Shown here: piece by piece, positions 22,826 through 33,525 of the stretch
Position numbering within the stretch: the stretch's first letter is position 1
How the letters are laid out: the number at the start of each line of letters is the position of its first letter
Source: Microglena sp. YARC
Taxonomy: Eukaryota > Chlorophyta > Chlorophyceae > Chlamydomonadales > Chlamydomonadaceae
Assembly (NCBI GenBank): GCA_022414725.1
Contig: CM039462.1
Span: forward strand, 42,868,060-42,932,059
Reading direction: 5' to 3'
Length of the DNA: 64,000 nucleotides
Position numbers and translations under genes: made by a program
Notes under the pieces: generated by a model
What the model was told of the DNA's origin: nothing
Database searches by the model: none
The model's input: only the letters and a program-made list of their open reading frames with translations

Positions 22826-23299
22826 AAGAGGCAATGGTGTGTGTAGGAGTTTGTGTGAGCTGTGTGAGAGTGCCCGCCTACCCCCGGCCACAACACCACA
22901 ACAACCACAACCACAACCACCCCAACCCCAAAACAACCCACCCACCCCCCACACCCCCCCCCACGACACCCCTGCCACGGTGCCCAAGGGCATTAAATCA
23001 AGTAACCCCCCAGGTGACTGGCAAAGACCAGGAAGCCCCTCTAAACCACACCAAACACGCTCCACAGCACTCACAACTGTAGAACCAAGAGCAATATCGG
23101 CTAAGCAGACATTAAAAAGGTCAGCACTCAATAGGCTAGCACACAAAAACACCCTCAAACACCCCTACACCAACCAAAAAAACCCGTAAGCATCCCAAGG
23201 CTGCACACGAAGTTCAGTACGAGACAATAAACTGGCCAATCCACAACATCCTCCCATGACACCCTAAAACCCCAATAAAGCCATAGCTCAGCGCTCAAG

Positions 23300-24050
23300 A
23301 GTTGGTAGCATGATGGGCTTGGGGGGAGGGGAGAGGGGGAGGGAGGCAGGAAGGGAGGGAGGGAAGAGGAGAGAGGCCGCGGGAGGCGTGAGACAGTGGA
23401 AGCAGGTAAGTGAGGACGCTTGCGTGGCGATTAAAGCCGCATTGGGAAGGGCAGCCAAGTCCAGGACGGAGGTGCAGGGAGGGAGGGGTAAGGAGGGAAG
23501 GAGGGAGGGGTCGGGAGGGAGGGAGGGGAAGGGAAGAGGGACAGGGCTTAACGGCCGAGGAAGAAGAGTCGCTATGTGAGAGGAGGGGGGGGGGGGACAC
23601 CAGCCCCAGATTCCAAGGGGCAGGAGGATGAAGAGGAGGTATGGGAGGAAGAAGGAGGGGAGGGGGGCGAGGGAGGGGAGGGAGGGAGAGTGTGGGATTT
23701 ATGGGTTGGAGAAGGGGTGCCAGAAGTACAATTGTTATGGTTGGAGCAAGGGGTGCGAGAAGTACGAATGTATGGTTTGGAGAAGGGTGCGAGAATACCA
23801 ATGTATGGGGTTGGAGAAGGGGTGCGAGAAGTACAATGTTATGGGTTGGAGAAGGGGTGCGAGAAGTACAATGTTATGGGTTGGAGAAGGGGTGCGCGAG
23901 AAGTCAGTGTAATGGGGTTTGGGACAGGTGCGAGAGTGCAGGCTATTGGGTTGGAGAAGGCTGGTTGCGCAGAAGTACAGTGTTCATGGGTTGGAGAAGG
24001 GTTGCGAGAAGTACAGTGCTATGGGTTGGAGAAGGGTTGCGAGTAAGGGC
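23300..24050 (+). repeat. GGGA-rich tract and 35-bp minisatellite
   Basis: 23310-23690 is purine-rich (GGGAGGGAGG). From about 23700, a 35-bp unit (GGGTTGGAGAAGGGGTGC, then GAGAAGTACAATGTTAT) repeats about ten times to 24045 with indels. Possible splice donors (GAGGAGGTATGG at about 23640) suggest it also lies at an exon edge of gene B, but I cannot show which. Confidence 0.8.
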
Positions 24051-24575
24051 ATGGCGGAAGGAGGACGTGGAGGGATGGAGTTGCTTGCATTGTCGGTGGG
24101 GGTGGGTGGGCTGGGTGAACAAACATTGTGGGGAATTGGATATTCCAGGCAATTTCGGAGAGTTAAAGGAGGAAATTCATCGACGACTGGTAAGGTCGCA
24201 GTACAAATGCAAGCGGAAGGTTATGAAGTCGTGAGAGATGTGAGAGGGTGCTGGTGGACTGGTGTGGGTAAGTTGATGGTGCGTGTGTGTTTGTGTGATG
24301 CTGTGCATGTAGGTGTGTGTGAGTGTGTGGTGGTGGGTCGGTGTGTGGGGGGGGGGGGGGGGGGGGGGCATGAAAGGTCCTAAGAGGGTTATGGGGGCCT
24401 GCTGTGGTAAGTTGCTGGGTGTGCCAGGAAGAGGAGAGAGGGGAAAAGTTCAACTTAGCATTTGGAGGGCGGAGGGGGGAGGGAGGGGTGGGAGGGAGAG
24501 GAGGGAGGGGGGGGAGCGGGGGGGAGAGGGGATGTTGCAGGTCCAGGCGTCGGGCCAAATATTTAAAATTTTTAA
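24050..24575 (+). other. G-rich sequence with possible gene B exons
   Basis: TATTCCAG at about 24147, followed by an open stretch (NFGELKEEIHRRL) and the donor GTAAGG, looks like a small exon but its phase could not be matched to exon 3. A poly(G) run lies at 24349-24368 and GGGAGG repeats at 24470-24530. Confidence 0.35.
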
Positions 24576-25320
24576 GGGAAGAAAAAGGTAGCATTGAGGC
24601 CAGAAGCTGACCCCCTCCCATGGCTCGATAAAATATAAGAGATTTCAGAATTTTTATGTTATAAAATGATTAAATATAAACATATAACAAATACATATAA
24701 AAAGATTCATCCTGCAGGATAAAGGGCAGAAGAAAGTAAGCATTGAGGTCAGAGCTAGACCCCTCCCTGGCGATAACAATTATAAAGATTGTCAGAAGAC
24801 TGGTATACAATATGAAATATAACACATGCAGTATAAAAATCCAACCCTTTTTACAGGATAAAGGCAGAGGAAGAGGAGCATTGAGCCAGAGCGTGACTCT
24901 TCCCTCCCTGCTCCGATACAATACAAGAGCATTGTCAGAGATGTCTGTATTATACAGATATGAAATATAACACCATGCAGTATAAAATATCCAACCTGCA
25001 GGTAAAGGGCAGAGGACCAAGGAGCAATTGAGGCCAGAGCTGACCTCGCTCCCTGGCCGATACAATAAAGAGATTGTCAGAGATGATATACATAGTGAAA
25101 ATAACACATGCCAATATAAAATATTCAATCCTGCAGGATAAAGGGCAGAGGAAAGTAGCATTGAGGCCAGAGCTGACCCCCTCCCTGTAACTTGATTAAA
25201 AGATAAGAGATTGTGCTGGATGTATGCAATGTGGAAATCTAACATATCCATATAACAATATCCAACCCTGCTGGATGAAGGCAGAGGAACGCATGAAGGT
25301 AGCATTGAGGTCTATGTGCG
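24541..25320 (+). repeat. Array of about 130-bp units with exon-like head, 6-7 copies
   Basis: Each unit carries CTGCAGGATAAAGGGCAGAG, AAGTAGCATTGAGGCCAGAG and CTGACCCCCTCCCTGG, then AT-rich sequence ending ATATAAAATCCAACC. Heads lie near 24575, 24713, 24855, 24998, 25133 and 25268. CTGCAG followed by a purine-rich stretch and AG/GTAGC resembles a short exon with both splice sites, so this is probably another echoed exon, of gene B or a neighbour. Confidence 0.8.
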
Positions 25321-26560
25321 TACTACAACTGCTCTCTCACACATACTTGGTCTCAGGTATACAACTGAGTCAACGGCATATTTGTCTGATGTTAATCGCA
25401 ACGTATATAACAATTACACTCACTGACTCGGCACATAATCCTCGATCCCCTTACAATTTTTGTGATGGGTTGTATTGCCGATGTGTATGCGAGACCAACT
25501 GGCAGACTGTTGATAAATAGCAGAGGAAGTTGTGATTGCAACTTAGACTGATTGAACGATGTCTTCGTCTTTGAACGCCGCCATGAACATATGCCGCACA
25601 CGTCACTTGTGTTTGGCGATGTAAGGTAATGGTATTATTCGATACCCTCTCAGTCACTCTACACCAATGAGGTTAGTAGCCATTGAAGGTCCAAAGCCAC
25701 TTCCCCTCCCTGCGACTCGTATAACCAAATACACAAAAGAGTTAGGTGGATGATCAAGGTAAATATTACAATACATCTGCGAATTCTAGAGAGCCACTAT
25801 ACAATAAGTTACTTTAATCAGGTCATTCATACCCTGCTACGAGTAACAGGTGCTGCGCAGAGGAATGTGATGGTCGTCGTTGTGAACTAAGCAGCGATTG
25901 AGGCTCGAGACGCCTGGACCCGCCCTCGATGCGCTGCGTCTCTGATCGTCTTCAAAGGGCTACGAATCAGCTCGCCAACTCACCCGCTCCATAAACACGT
26001 GGCCTTTGCACCACTTGTTAGACGGGACCACACGAGTCGCTGGAGATCTACCAACCGGATGACGCGAGCAATAGAACCATGCTCCCTATCAAAGGCCACC
26101 CCCTGCTGGTCGTATGTGGCAGAGCGTCGGCTGTATAAGGGGAAGCACTGAGGACCCATTGTAGGAGGAGTGCTCTGCGGCTCAATCAATTTTTCTCGAA
26201 GGTGCCCAGGGAGCAACAGAAGCAGGATTCCGAGAGTACACACCGCTATATTAATTTTCGTCGATGTGGCACCGATTTCGCCCACTATGGGAGGGTTAGG
26301 CAGTAAGGTGAGAGCCTGGGCTTAGGTAGGTAGGAACGTGTCCGGCCCGTAAATAATTTGGCTTGATACAGGAAGGAGTGAGCGGCGTGTCATCCAGTAG
26401 CAGAAGACGTGCGGTAGTAAAGGTGTGGATTTGAAATCGATTTGTATGGCCTGTGACCGGTTGATTGGGAGTTATAACAAAAACGAGGTTCAGGCGTTTA
26501 TTTGCGGGCACGCATAAGAGTGGAGACAATTATCGGTGGGCCACATAAGCAGGGGAGACA
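25320..26560. other. No gene recognised
   Basis: Unique-looking sequence of mixed composition. The best open frame (25980-26285, minus, 101 codons) starts with a hydrophobic stretch but has no recognisable domain. No repeat family was identified. Confidence 0.5.
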
Positions 26561-26574
26561 TAATTGGAGCACAG

Positions 26575-28000
26575 GTTTGGTACAAGCATATTGCCCCCCT
26601 TCCCCACCTCCCCACCCCCACACCTAACCCAACCCCAATCCCCCCAACGCAACCGCGAAACACGACACATCGAACAATAGTGCAAACACCACACACACAA
26701 ATACACGTTAGTAAACACACAACACCCTCTACTACAAATACGCGCAAGCACACACAGAAAACACACCACACTACACCTTCCCCTCCCATACCCAAACAAC
26801 AGGTGAACTCCAGAACAAGCAATAGAAGCAATTCAAGCATAACCCCCCCCCACACACACACTGCACACCCCCACCCCTACACCCGCCTTACCTCCCGATT
26901 CCATGCACAAACAGTGACTGAACATCCACGCCAGCAAAATACCTGGGCACTTCTTAGAACCTTCCTAGATCTAACCAGGCCAGCCAGTGAACTCCAGGCA
27001 CGAGAGCAATTTACAAAATGCAGGGAACGAAAGTACGAAGTTATATATGATACTAAGCGGCAACCACCAAAAACCACAATCAACACTACACCACATCCAC
27101 CACTTACACTACGCGACAACAACCACAAATCACACCATCAATGCTACACTGCTTACCGCACTTGCACCATCACCACTCTACCCTACCGACACCACCTGAC
27201 AAGCACGCCGCACCACACGCACCAACCACACCACTCCCGCAGAGCCACACCACATCTCTACTCACACTCCGCACACACGTGCACTAATTGATGCAAACAC
27301 ACACAAAAATTCCTCCCGGCCGCCGAGTGCCCTCCTCCTCCCGGCCCCCCCCCCACACACACACCATCACAAACACCACAACACACACGCTCATGCTCAT
27401 CACAGCCTGTGCAATGTCGCCACCACACCCGTCCTCCTAGCCAACACCACCTACCGCACCGACTGCACCCGAACCACTCCAACCCAATGCCCACGACAAC
27501 ACACCACACACACTAGCGTCCACACCTGCACTCCACCCCACAGTCGAGTTCGCATGGGCATCAAAACCACACCATACCACGCCCCTCCTCCCTGCACTGC
27601 CCCTCAACCGGAACTGAAGAGCTACCTAACCTGTGTGGATACGAACCCACTATGCCCCACACGCACCCACCCAGCCAACACACACTATCACACACACACA
27701 ACACTCCACTCACTCACTGCACTCCCCCACGTGGCCCCCCCCCTCCCCCCCTGCCCGCGCCTCCAAGCCCCCCCCCCCTCGCCTACCAACACACAGTCAC
27801 CGCACACACCCCTCATCTGCGTCTCTCGCCAGAACGAGAAGCATTATGCGCTGGTGGAACGAGTCACACAATCTCTACACAACCCCCCACCCAACCACAC
27901 AACCCTCTCAGCTCACATCGAACACTGTCCCTCCCCAATCACACCCACACTCACCACTGTCACTGCCCCCCCCCGCCCGAATCGCGTGTGTAGGGCTCGA
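26575..28000. repeat. C/A-rich low-complexity sequence up to the gap
   Basis: The region is dominated by CACACC, CCCCAC and ACCACAA words without a stable period, with almost no G on the plus strand. The open frames here (26536-27291 plus and others) follow from that bias. The sequence ends at an assembly gap. Confidence 0.7.
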
Positions 28001-29000
28001 NNNNNNNNNNNNNNNNNNNNNNNNNNNNNNNNNNNNNNNNNNNNNNNNNNNNNNNNNNNNNNNNNNNNNNNNNNNNNNNNNNNNNNNNNNNNNNNNNNNN
28101 NNNNNNNNNNNNNNNNNNNNNNNNNNNNNNNNNNNNNNNNNNNNNNNNNNNNNNNNNNNNNNNNNNNNNNNNNNNNNNNNNNNNNNNNNNNNNNNNNNNN
28201 NNNNNNNNNNNNNNNNNNNNNNNNNNNNNNNNNNNNNNNNNNNNNNNNNNNNNNNNNNNNNNNNNNNNNNNNNNNNNNNNNNNNNNNNNNNNNNNNNNNN
28301 NNNNNNNNNNNNNNNNNNNNNNNNNNNNNNNNNNNNNNNNNNNNNNNNNNNNNNNNNNNNNNNNNNNNNNNNNNNNNNNNNNNNNNNNNNNNNNNNNNNN
28401 NNNNNNNNNNNNNNNNNNNNNNNNNNNNNNNNNNNNNNNNNNNNNNNNNNNNNNNNNNNNNNNNNNNNNNNNNNNNNNNNNNNNNNNNNNNNNNNNNNNN
28501 NNNNNNNNNNNNNNNNNNNNNNNNNNNNNNNNNNNNNNNNNNNNNNNNNNNNNNNNNNNNNNNNNNNNNNNNNNNNNNNNNNNNNNNNNNNNNNNNNNNN
28601 NNNNNNNNNNNNNNNNNNNNNNNNNNNNNNNNNNNNNNNNNNNNNNNNNNNNNNNNNNNNNNNNNNNNNNNNNNNNNNNNNNNNNNNNNNNNNNNNNNNN
28701 NNNNNNNNNNNNNNNNNNNNNNNNNNNNNNNNNNNNNNNNNNNNNNNNNNNNNNNNNNNNNNNNNNNNNNNNNNNNNNNNNNNNNNNNNNNNNNNNNNNN
28801 NNNNNNNNNNNNNNNNNNNNNNNNNNNNNNNNNNNNNNNNNNNNNNNNNNNNNNNNNNNNNNNNNNNNNNNNNNNNNNNNNNNNNNNNNNNNNNNNNNNN
28901 NNNNNNNNNNNNNNNNNNNNNNNNNNNNNNNNNNNNNNNNNNNNNNNNNNNNNNNNNNNNNNNNNNNNNNNNNNNNNNNNNNNNNNNNNNNNNNNNNNNN
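28001..29000. other. Assembly gap (1000 N)
   Basis: Exactly 1000 unknown bases, a conventional placeholder. The true distance between the flanks is unknown. Frames reading across it have no meaning. Confidence 1.
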
Positions 29001-29079
29001 TTATGGAGGTCCTGTTGAGTGGCACAGGAAAAAATATACATAATCAGGACAGCAGTTGCTTATGGTAGGTGGAGATCAT

Positions 29080-29560
29080 CATACCAAGCGTTTGCCGTGA
29101 ACGAGTGCTGGAGTGCAGTGAAGGCCGTGGGGTTTGAGGTCTTTGACTGCGAATCACTGGTCCGAATGTGGCGGGGTGTGGGGGATGTCAAACCAAAGAC
29201 CCCCTGGTGGCGGTCAAGCTGCTGCGGGCACATGTAGAGTTCTGGAGGGGCACCGAGGAAAAAATTATTACATAACATCAACTCCGTCCACAGGCAACTT
29301 CATCAACTTCAATTATCCAACGTGGCCCACGATTGACCTTGCTTCTAATCTTTGCAGGAACCAGTGAGGGTTTGAACAACGAGAGGATACAACCTTTCGA
29401 GCATTGGCGGTGGGGTGCATTTAGTGATTATCTGCGGGGGTTACCTGGTTGGTGAGGATTCCCCAAGCTGGCTTTGGGTTCGGAGTACGCGTTGTTGATT
29501 GTGAAGTTGCCTCAACAAGGACAAGAGGGTCATGCTGCCAGCGCAGGAGAGCAAAAGGTG
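29080..29560 (+). CDS. Possible C-terminal part of a sterol methyltransferase-like protein
   Basis: The open stretch AVNECWSAVKAVGFEVFDCE followed some 20 residues later by TPWW resembles the region of sterol C24-methyltransferases where a helix with AVGFEV precedes PWY. A second stretch at about 29480-29570 (SEYALLIVKLPQ) could be the terminal strand of the same fold. The parts are in different frames and the piece between them looks poor, so splice sites were not assigned. The rest of the gene would lie in the gap or left of it. Family memory only; an unrelated protein is possible. Confidence 0.25.
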
Positions 29561-29649
29561 GCACGAAAATTTGATGATGTATGTATGCTGTATGTACTGC
29601 ACTTGTATTACTTCGGTCGACCTATAAGCAAGCTCCGGCCTTGCACGCT

Positions 29650-31130
29650 ATGGTGTCTTTAACTTCAGTCTGTGAGTTATAATATATTCTGTAATCATAG
29701 CACACGGACCAGACAATACCCCGACCTGTTGTGACATCTCTATGCGGCTCAGAGGACCCAACGCATCTGGGCCCGTTAACATTTTGTGCGCGTGAGTCAC
29801 GAAGAACTCCCCTCGAAGCTTTGTACCACTTAAGAAGTACGCAATCTTCGCCTCCGTATCGGGAGGGGTGCTCGCAACTGCATTTTTTGCGGGACCAAGC
29901 CTCCAAAAGTTCGGTTATGCGGGCCAATTAGCTAAAACGAGCCAATGTCTTAAACGGGAGCCTCCAGGATGCCTCATTTTTGTTAGGCTCACGTTGCCAC
30001 TGCTCCACCGTGTATTGTTTTGCCTATCAAGATGTAGTATGTATGATGGATGTACTAGTAACATTGCCTCGTGTGGCCGGAGGCCAACCCCTTTAACCAC
30101 CCAGGTCTTGGAACCTGGTCTGGGTTACAAGAATGGGTAACGCCAGCTTTAGTATCCCCCCTTGATCCCCCCCCCCGCCCCCCACATCTCCCTTACATAA
30201 ATATATGTAACGCATGCCCGCTTCCTTTCCCTACCCCCTAATTATATCCCCCTCCCCCCCCCCCCCTCCACCCACATGACCTACACGATCCCTATTTCCT
30301 CGCTTTCCTGTAAATCTCCTGCCCCCATCCCCATTAGACACACCTCTGTTTTCTCCCCTTTGCACACCACAACACAGCCATCTCCACCCCTCCCTCTCAT
30401 ACTTTCTCTCCCCACCCACCCACATTCACATGTCCATACTCCAAGCGTTCCCCCGCATCACACCCCCCTGCTGCCTCCCTTCCATCCTCCCCCCCCCCCC
30501 CACTCCACACAGTCCTTCTCCTCTGGCAACGCTCCCCCCTACACAGAAACACACACCGACTCCCTGCTTCTCCCTATTTTATTTCCGCGCCACTCAAGCT
30601 GTTGCATTTGTGCTCGTATCGAAAGACGAAAGTGACAAAGAACAGGTTGGGAATTCCCAGCCACAGTAAACTCGGAAACGTTTGCGAGTTTTAATGTTCC
30701 TGCCCCCCTGAAAACATCAGACTCGCACACAGGTTCAGCCACTTTTCTGCAGCGATTGAACAGATCCTCGCGCACAGATACTCAGCTGCGCGCGCAAAGT
30801 CTTGCTTTGATCTGCGGAGCAAATGTTCATTAGAAGGATCTGTCACTCTCTCACAATAAAATTGAGCTCAGAACCATGGTACTAATCGCTAGGCCACAAT
30901 TCCTACAGCTTCTGCTTCGTGCATTGTTTCCCAGTTGGTTATGCGAGCCGTTGACTTGGCGCGCATTTCCCCAGTTCGTTGACATCTTTGGTGTTGACCG
31001 TCCATTGAGTAAACTCTGCCCCGCACTTGCTGTTGCACGATCTCATGCATTGGGGAGATGTTTCAGACAACGGATGGGCGCGCTCGTGTGCAGTGCAAGG
31101 GCGAGAACGCTCAGCAAGAAGGAATGGACA
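29650..31130. other. No gene recognised; C-rich tract at 30150-30540
   Basis: The left part is unique-looking without a convincing reading frame. 30150-30540 is C-rich (CCCACC, CCTCCC, poly(C) runs of 10-14). No RNA gene or repeat family was identified. Confidence 0.5.
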
Positions 31131-31205
31131 GCTAGCGTCGGTATGCGCCAGCTAGCGTCGGCATGAGCCAGCTAGCGTCGGCATGAGCCAGCTAGCGTCG
31201 GCTCG
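31130..31205 (+). repeat. 20-bp tandem repeat, 4 copies
   Basis: The 20-mer CAGCTAGCGTCGGCATGAGC is repeated four times with one or two changes per copy. Confidence 0.9.
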
Positions 31206-31234
31206 CGGGAATCAATGTATGTCCACATCTTATT

Positions 31235-31750
31235 ATATAAAGTAGCGCGTGGTTCAGGGCAATTGGTTTCTTTGGTTTCGGATCTCGATTTTTCCCGAAG
31301 ACCAACCTGTCGCTGACGTGGCCACGGGGTCCTTCCGTCGGTACGACGGGCTCAGATGCTAGTCTTATTATATAAAGTAGCATGATAGTAGGTTGTCAGG
31401 GTTTAGCCCGCTTTTGCCAAGGCAAGTTGGCTTTGGCTTTCTTGGTTTCGGATCTCGATTTTTCCGTGACCTGTCGCTGATGTGGCCACGGGGGTGGTCC
31501 CTCCCGTGTACGACGGGCTCAGATGCTAGTTCCTTATATATAATATTCGCGTTGTCAGAGGTTTCAGCGCTTGCCCGGCGTGTGTTCGACCCCTTTTGGC
31601 CTAGCCACTTGGGGGTTTGGTTCCATATCTTGCCGACCTGTCGCCCAGGTGGCAGCAAGTCTCGGATCTCAATTTTTCGAGACATGTTGCTGACGTGGCC
31701 ACGGGGGTCATCCCGTCGGTACGACGGGCTCAGATGCTAGTATATATAGA
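31235..31750 (+). repeat. Tandem triplicate of about 170 bp
   Basis: Each copy contains GGATCTCGATTTTTC, TGACGTGGCCACGGGG and GTACGACGGGCTCAGATGCT, followed by AGT and a TATATA stretch. Copies end near 31380, 31550 and 31745. It has no coding capacity. The origin is unknown; it may be a dispersed family amplified locally. Confidence 0.8.
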
Positions 31751-31917
31751 TTCATGCACGCGTGTATGTACGCATCATCCAGTCTTAAGTACAGTACCGC
31801 AGCCAATTGTCCGTGTCTGCCCCCCGGCACCCGGCTTCACGAACGAAGGACAATAGCCAAATTCCGGTATGTTTATAGATAGATAGATATATATATGTAT
31901 CCATGTATGTATGTTGC

Positions 31918-32062
31918 AATTGGTGGTTGACCCCAGTGCAAGCAAACGGGCTGGCCCCATCAACTTCACGCCTCGTTATAAGGCGTACTATTTATTTATT
32001 TATGTTGCAGTCCAGGGGTAGCCAAATAGGCTAAAGGGACTTGCTCAGCCTCAAACAATGAA
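31918..32062 (+). repeat. DR2 followed by reverse DR1
   Basis: 31918-32005 is a full DR2 unit (CAAGCAAACGGGCTGGCCCC, CCTCGTTATAAGGCGTACTA). 32009-32062 is DR1 in reverse (CAGTCCAGGGGTAGCCAAAT, AAAGGGACTTGC). The two families abut. Confidence 0.75.
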
Positions 32063-32469
32063 GACTAGTTACACTTATATGTTGGAAAAAAACAAGTTGT
32101 ATCAATTGTGTTGACTTGGGGGGCAAATTTGCAACATGTGTTTCCCGGAAAGAGCATCACCTCACTGCCCCAACGTGAGCTTCCTACTTGCGAAGGACTT
32201 AGTAAGCCGTGAAAACGAACAGGTAGTGAACTCGCTGTTAAAAGCTTTCTGTTTGTTTGTTGTGACTTTCTAGCTAAATCGTTTGAGTCCGGTTTCATCT
32301 CCGACAGAAAGCCTTTAACAGTGAGTTCACTGCCTATTCGTTTCCACGGCTTACAGACTTCCCCGAATCCCCGCCTGTCTTTTTGAATCATCTAGGGGCA
32401 CTGGTTTGTGTACACGGTCCCACTTCCTGGAATCCTATGGTAAAATCCTTTCACTACTAAACAAATAAA

Positions 32470-32500
32470 TGCCCATGCTCTCGCAGGTTGCCCTGCTAGA
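32470..32500 (+). repeat. Acceptor echo of the HisRS exon
   Basis: GCCCATGCTCTCGCAGGTTG copies the acceptor of the exon at 32614 (GCCCATGCTCCCGCAGGTTG), about 135 bp upstream of it. Only about 20 bp are shared and the sequence then diverges. Confidence 0.55.
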
Positions 32501-32613
32501 CTCGAAATGTGCCCGCGGCTCAACGGAGTCAAGGGGGATTTATGAGCATCACAGCAGATCACAGACAAAAAAAAAAAAAAGGAAACAGGAAGACACTGCC
32601 CATGCTCCCGCAG

Positions 32614-32874
32614 GTTGATGACGTCGTCTTCGTGATGGACGAGAACCTCCGAGCTGAGGCCTCTGGCATCGCCATGAAATTGAGAGAGGCAGGCCGCAGC
32701 GTGGAGTTGGTATTGGAGGCGAAGAAGATGAAGTGGGCTTTCAAGCATGCAGAGAAATGTGGTGCCTCTCGGCTGGTGCTTGTGGGCAACAAGGAGTGGG
32801 AGAAGGGGATGGTCAGTGTGAAGGATCTGGCAACCTTAACCAGGTTGAGATGGGATTGTGATTTGTTAGCCTAG
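32614..32874 (+). CDS. Histidyl-tRNA synthetase, last exon (anticodon-binding domain)
   Basis: An exon of 87 codons begins after TCCCGCAG and ends at TAG 32872-32874. It encodes VDDVVFVMDENLRAEASGIA, then LREAGRSVELVLEAKKMKWAF, AEKCGASRLVLVGNKEW and GMVSVKDLAT. This is the class IIa anticodon-binding (HGTP) domain of the organellar/bacterial-type HisRS found in plants and algae, where the enzyme serves plastid and mitochondrion. The catalytic core with motifs 1-3 is not visible upstream, so it lies behind large introns, in the gap, or this is an isolated duplicate exon. The domain looks complete and shows no frameshift. No poly(A) signal was identified. Confidence 0.7.
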   Translation, partial: VDDVVFVMDENLRAEASGIAMKLREAGRSVELVLEAKKMKWAFKHAEKCGASRLVLVGNKEWEKGMVSVKDLATLTRLRWDCDLLA

Positions 32875-32879
32875 CCAGC

Positions 32880-33525
32880 TGTCTGGGTTTGTGACTTTCA
32901 GGGTTGTTCAAGGATACTTCAACATTTAGGGAGACGGAAGTGTTCACAAAATCTAAGTTTCATGAGCTGGAATCTACGTTTCCAGCCTGGCTGCAACGTA
33001 ATGGACCCTCCAAAACCAGTGATTGAGAAGCGAAACGTAACGTTTTGAACAATTCTGGTGACTTTGTATAGCAGTGATCGCTTAAATGTTAACTTTGTGC
33101 GGGAGGCACACAGCCAAGCCACAGTGCCCTTCAGGAGGTGCCCATTTCGTTGCAGCCAGAACGGTATGTATCTATATATACACTCAGTGTGTGTTGTATT
33201 TTTTTACATCTGGCAGATCCGTGGCATGATGTAGAATGATGGTAACTTACCATGTCATGCTGCTACCAATACAAACACCACATACTATGTCAGAGTAGTT
33301 TGTATTTGTGAAATTGTGAACGGTCTGTTGGGGTTACAACGTTACTATGGTGCATGGACCCCTGATTCGTCGCAAAGACTGGGCATTTGGACAGGCTGCC
33401 AAATCCATGTAAGACACCATGGGAAATTAAGTCGACCTTGAAGTTGGCTACATGGCTGCAGCCTTGCAGGCTATTGCAGGATAAGGGAGGAAAAACAGGT
33501 GCTACAAGGCCCGCAGTATCGGCAT
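32880..33525. other. Intergenic, no gene recognised
   Basis: Probably the 3' UTR of the HisRS exon followed by unique sequence. A weak DR3-like word (TTGGCTACATGGCTGCAGCC) occurs at about 33445. Confidence 0.5.

Noticed and set aside
23310..23690. Coding exon rich in Gly, Arg and Glu
   Set aside because: The frames follow GGGAGG repeats. One acidic stretch at 23590-23642 could be an exon, but its phase could not be tied to gene B.
27554..29068. Frames of up to 504 codons across 28-29 kb
   Set aside because: They run through 1000 unknown bases.
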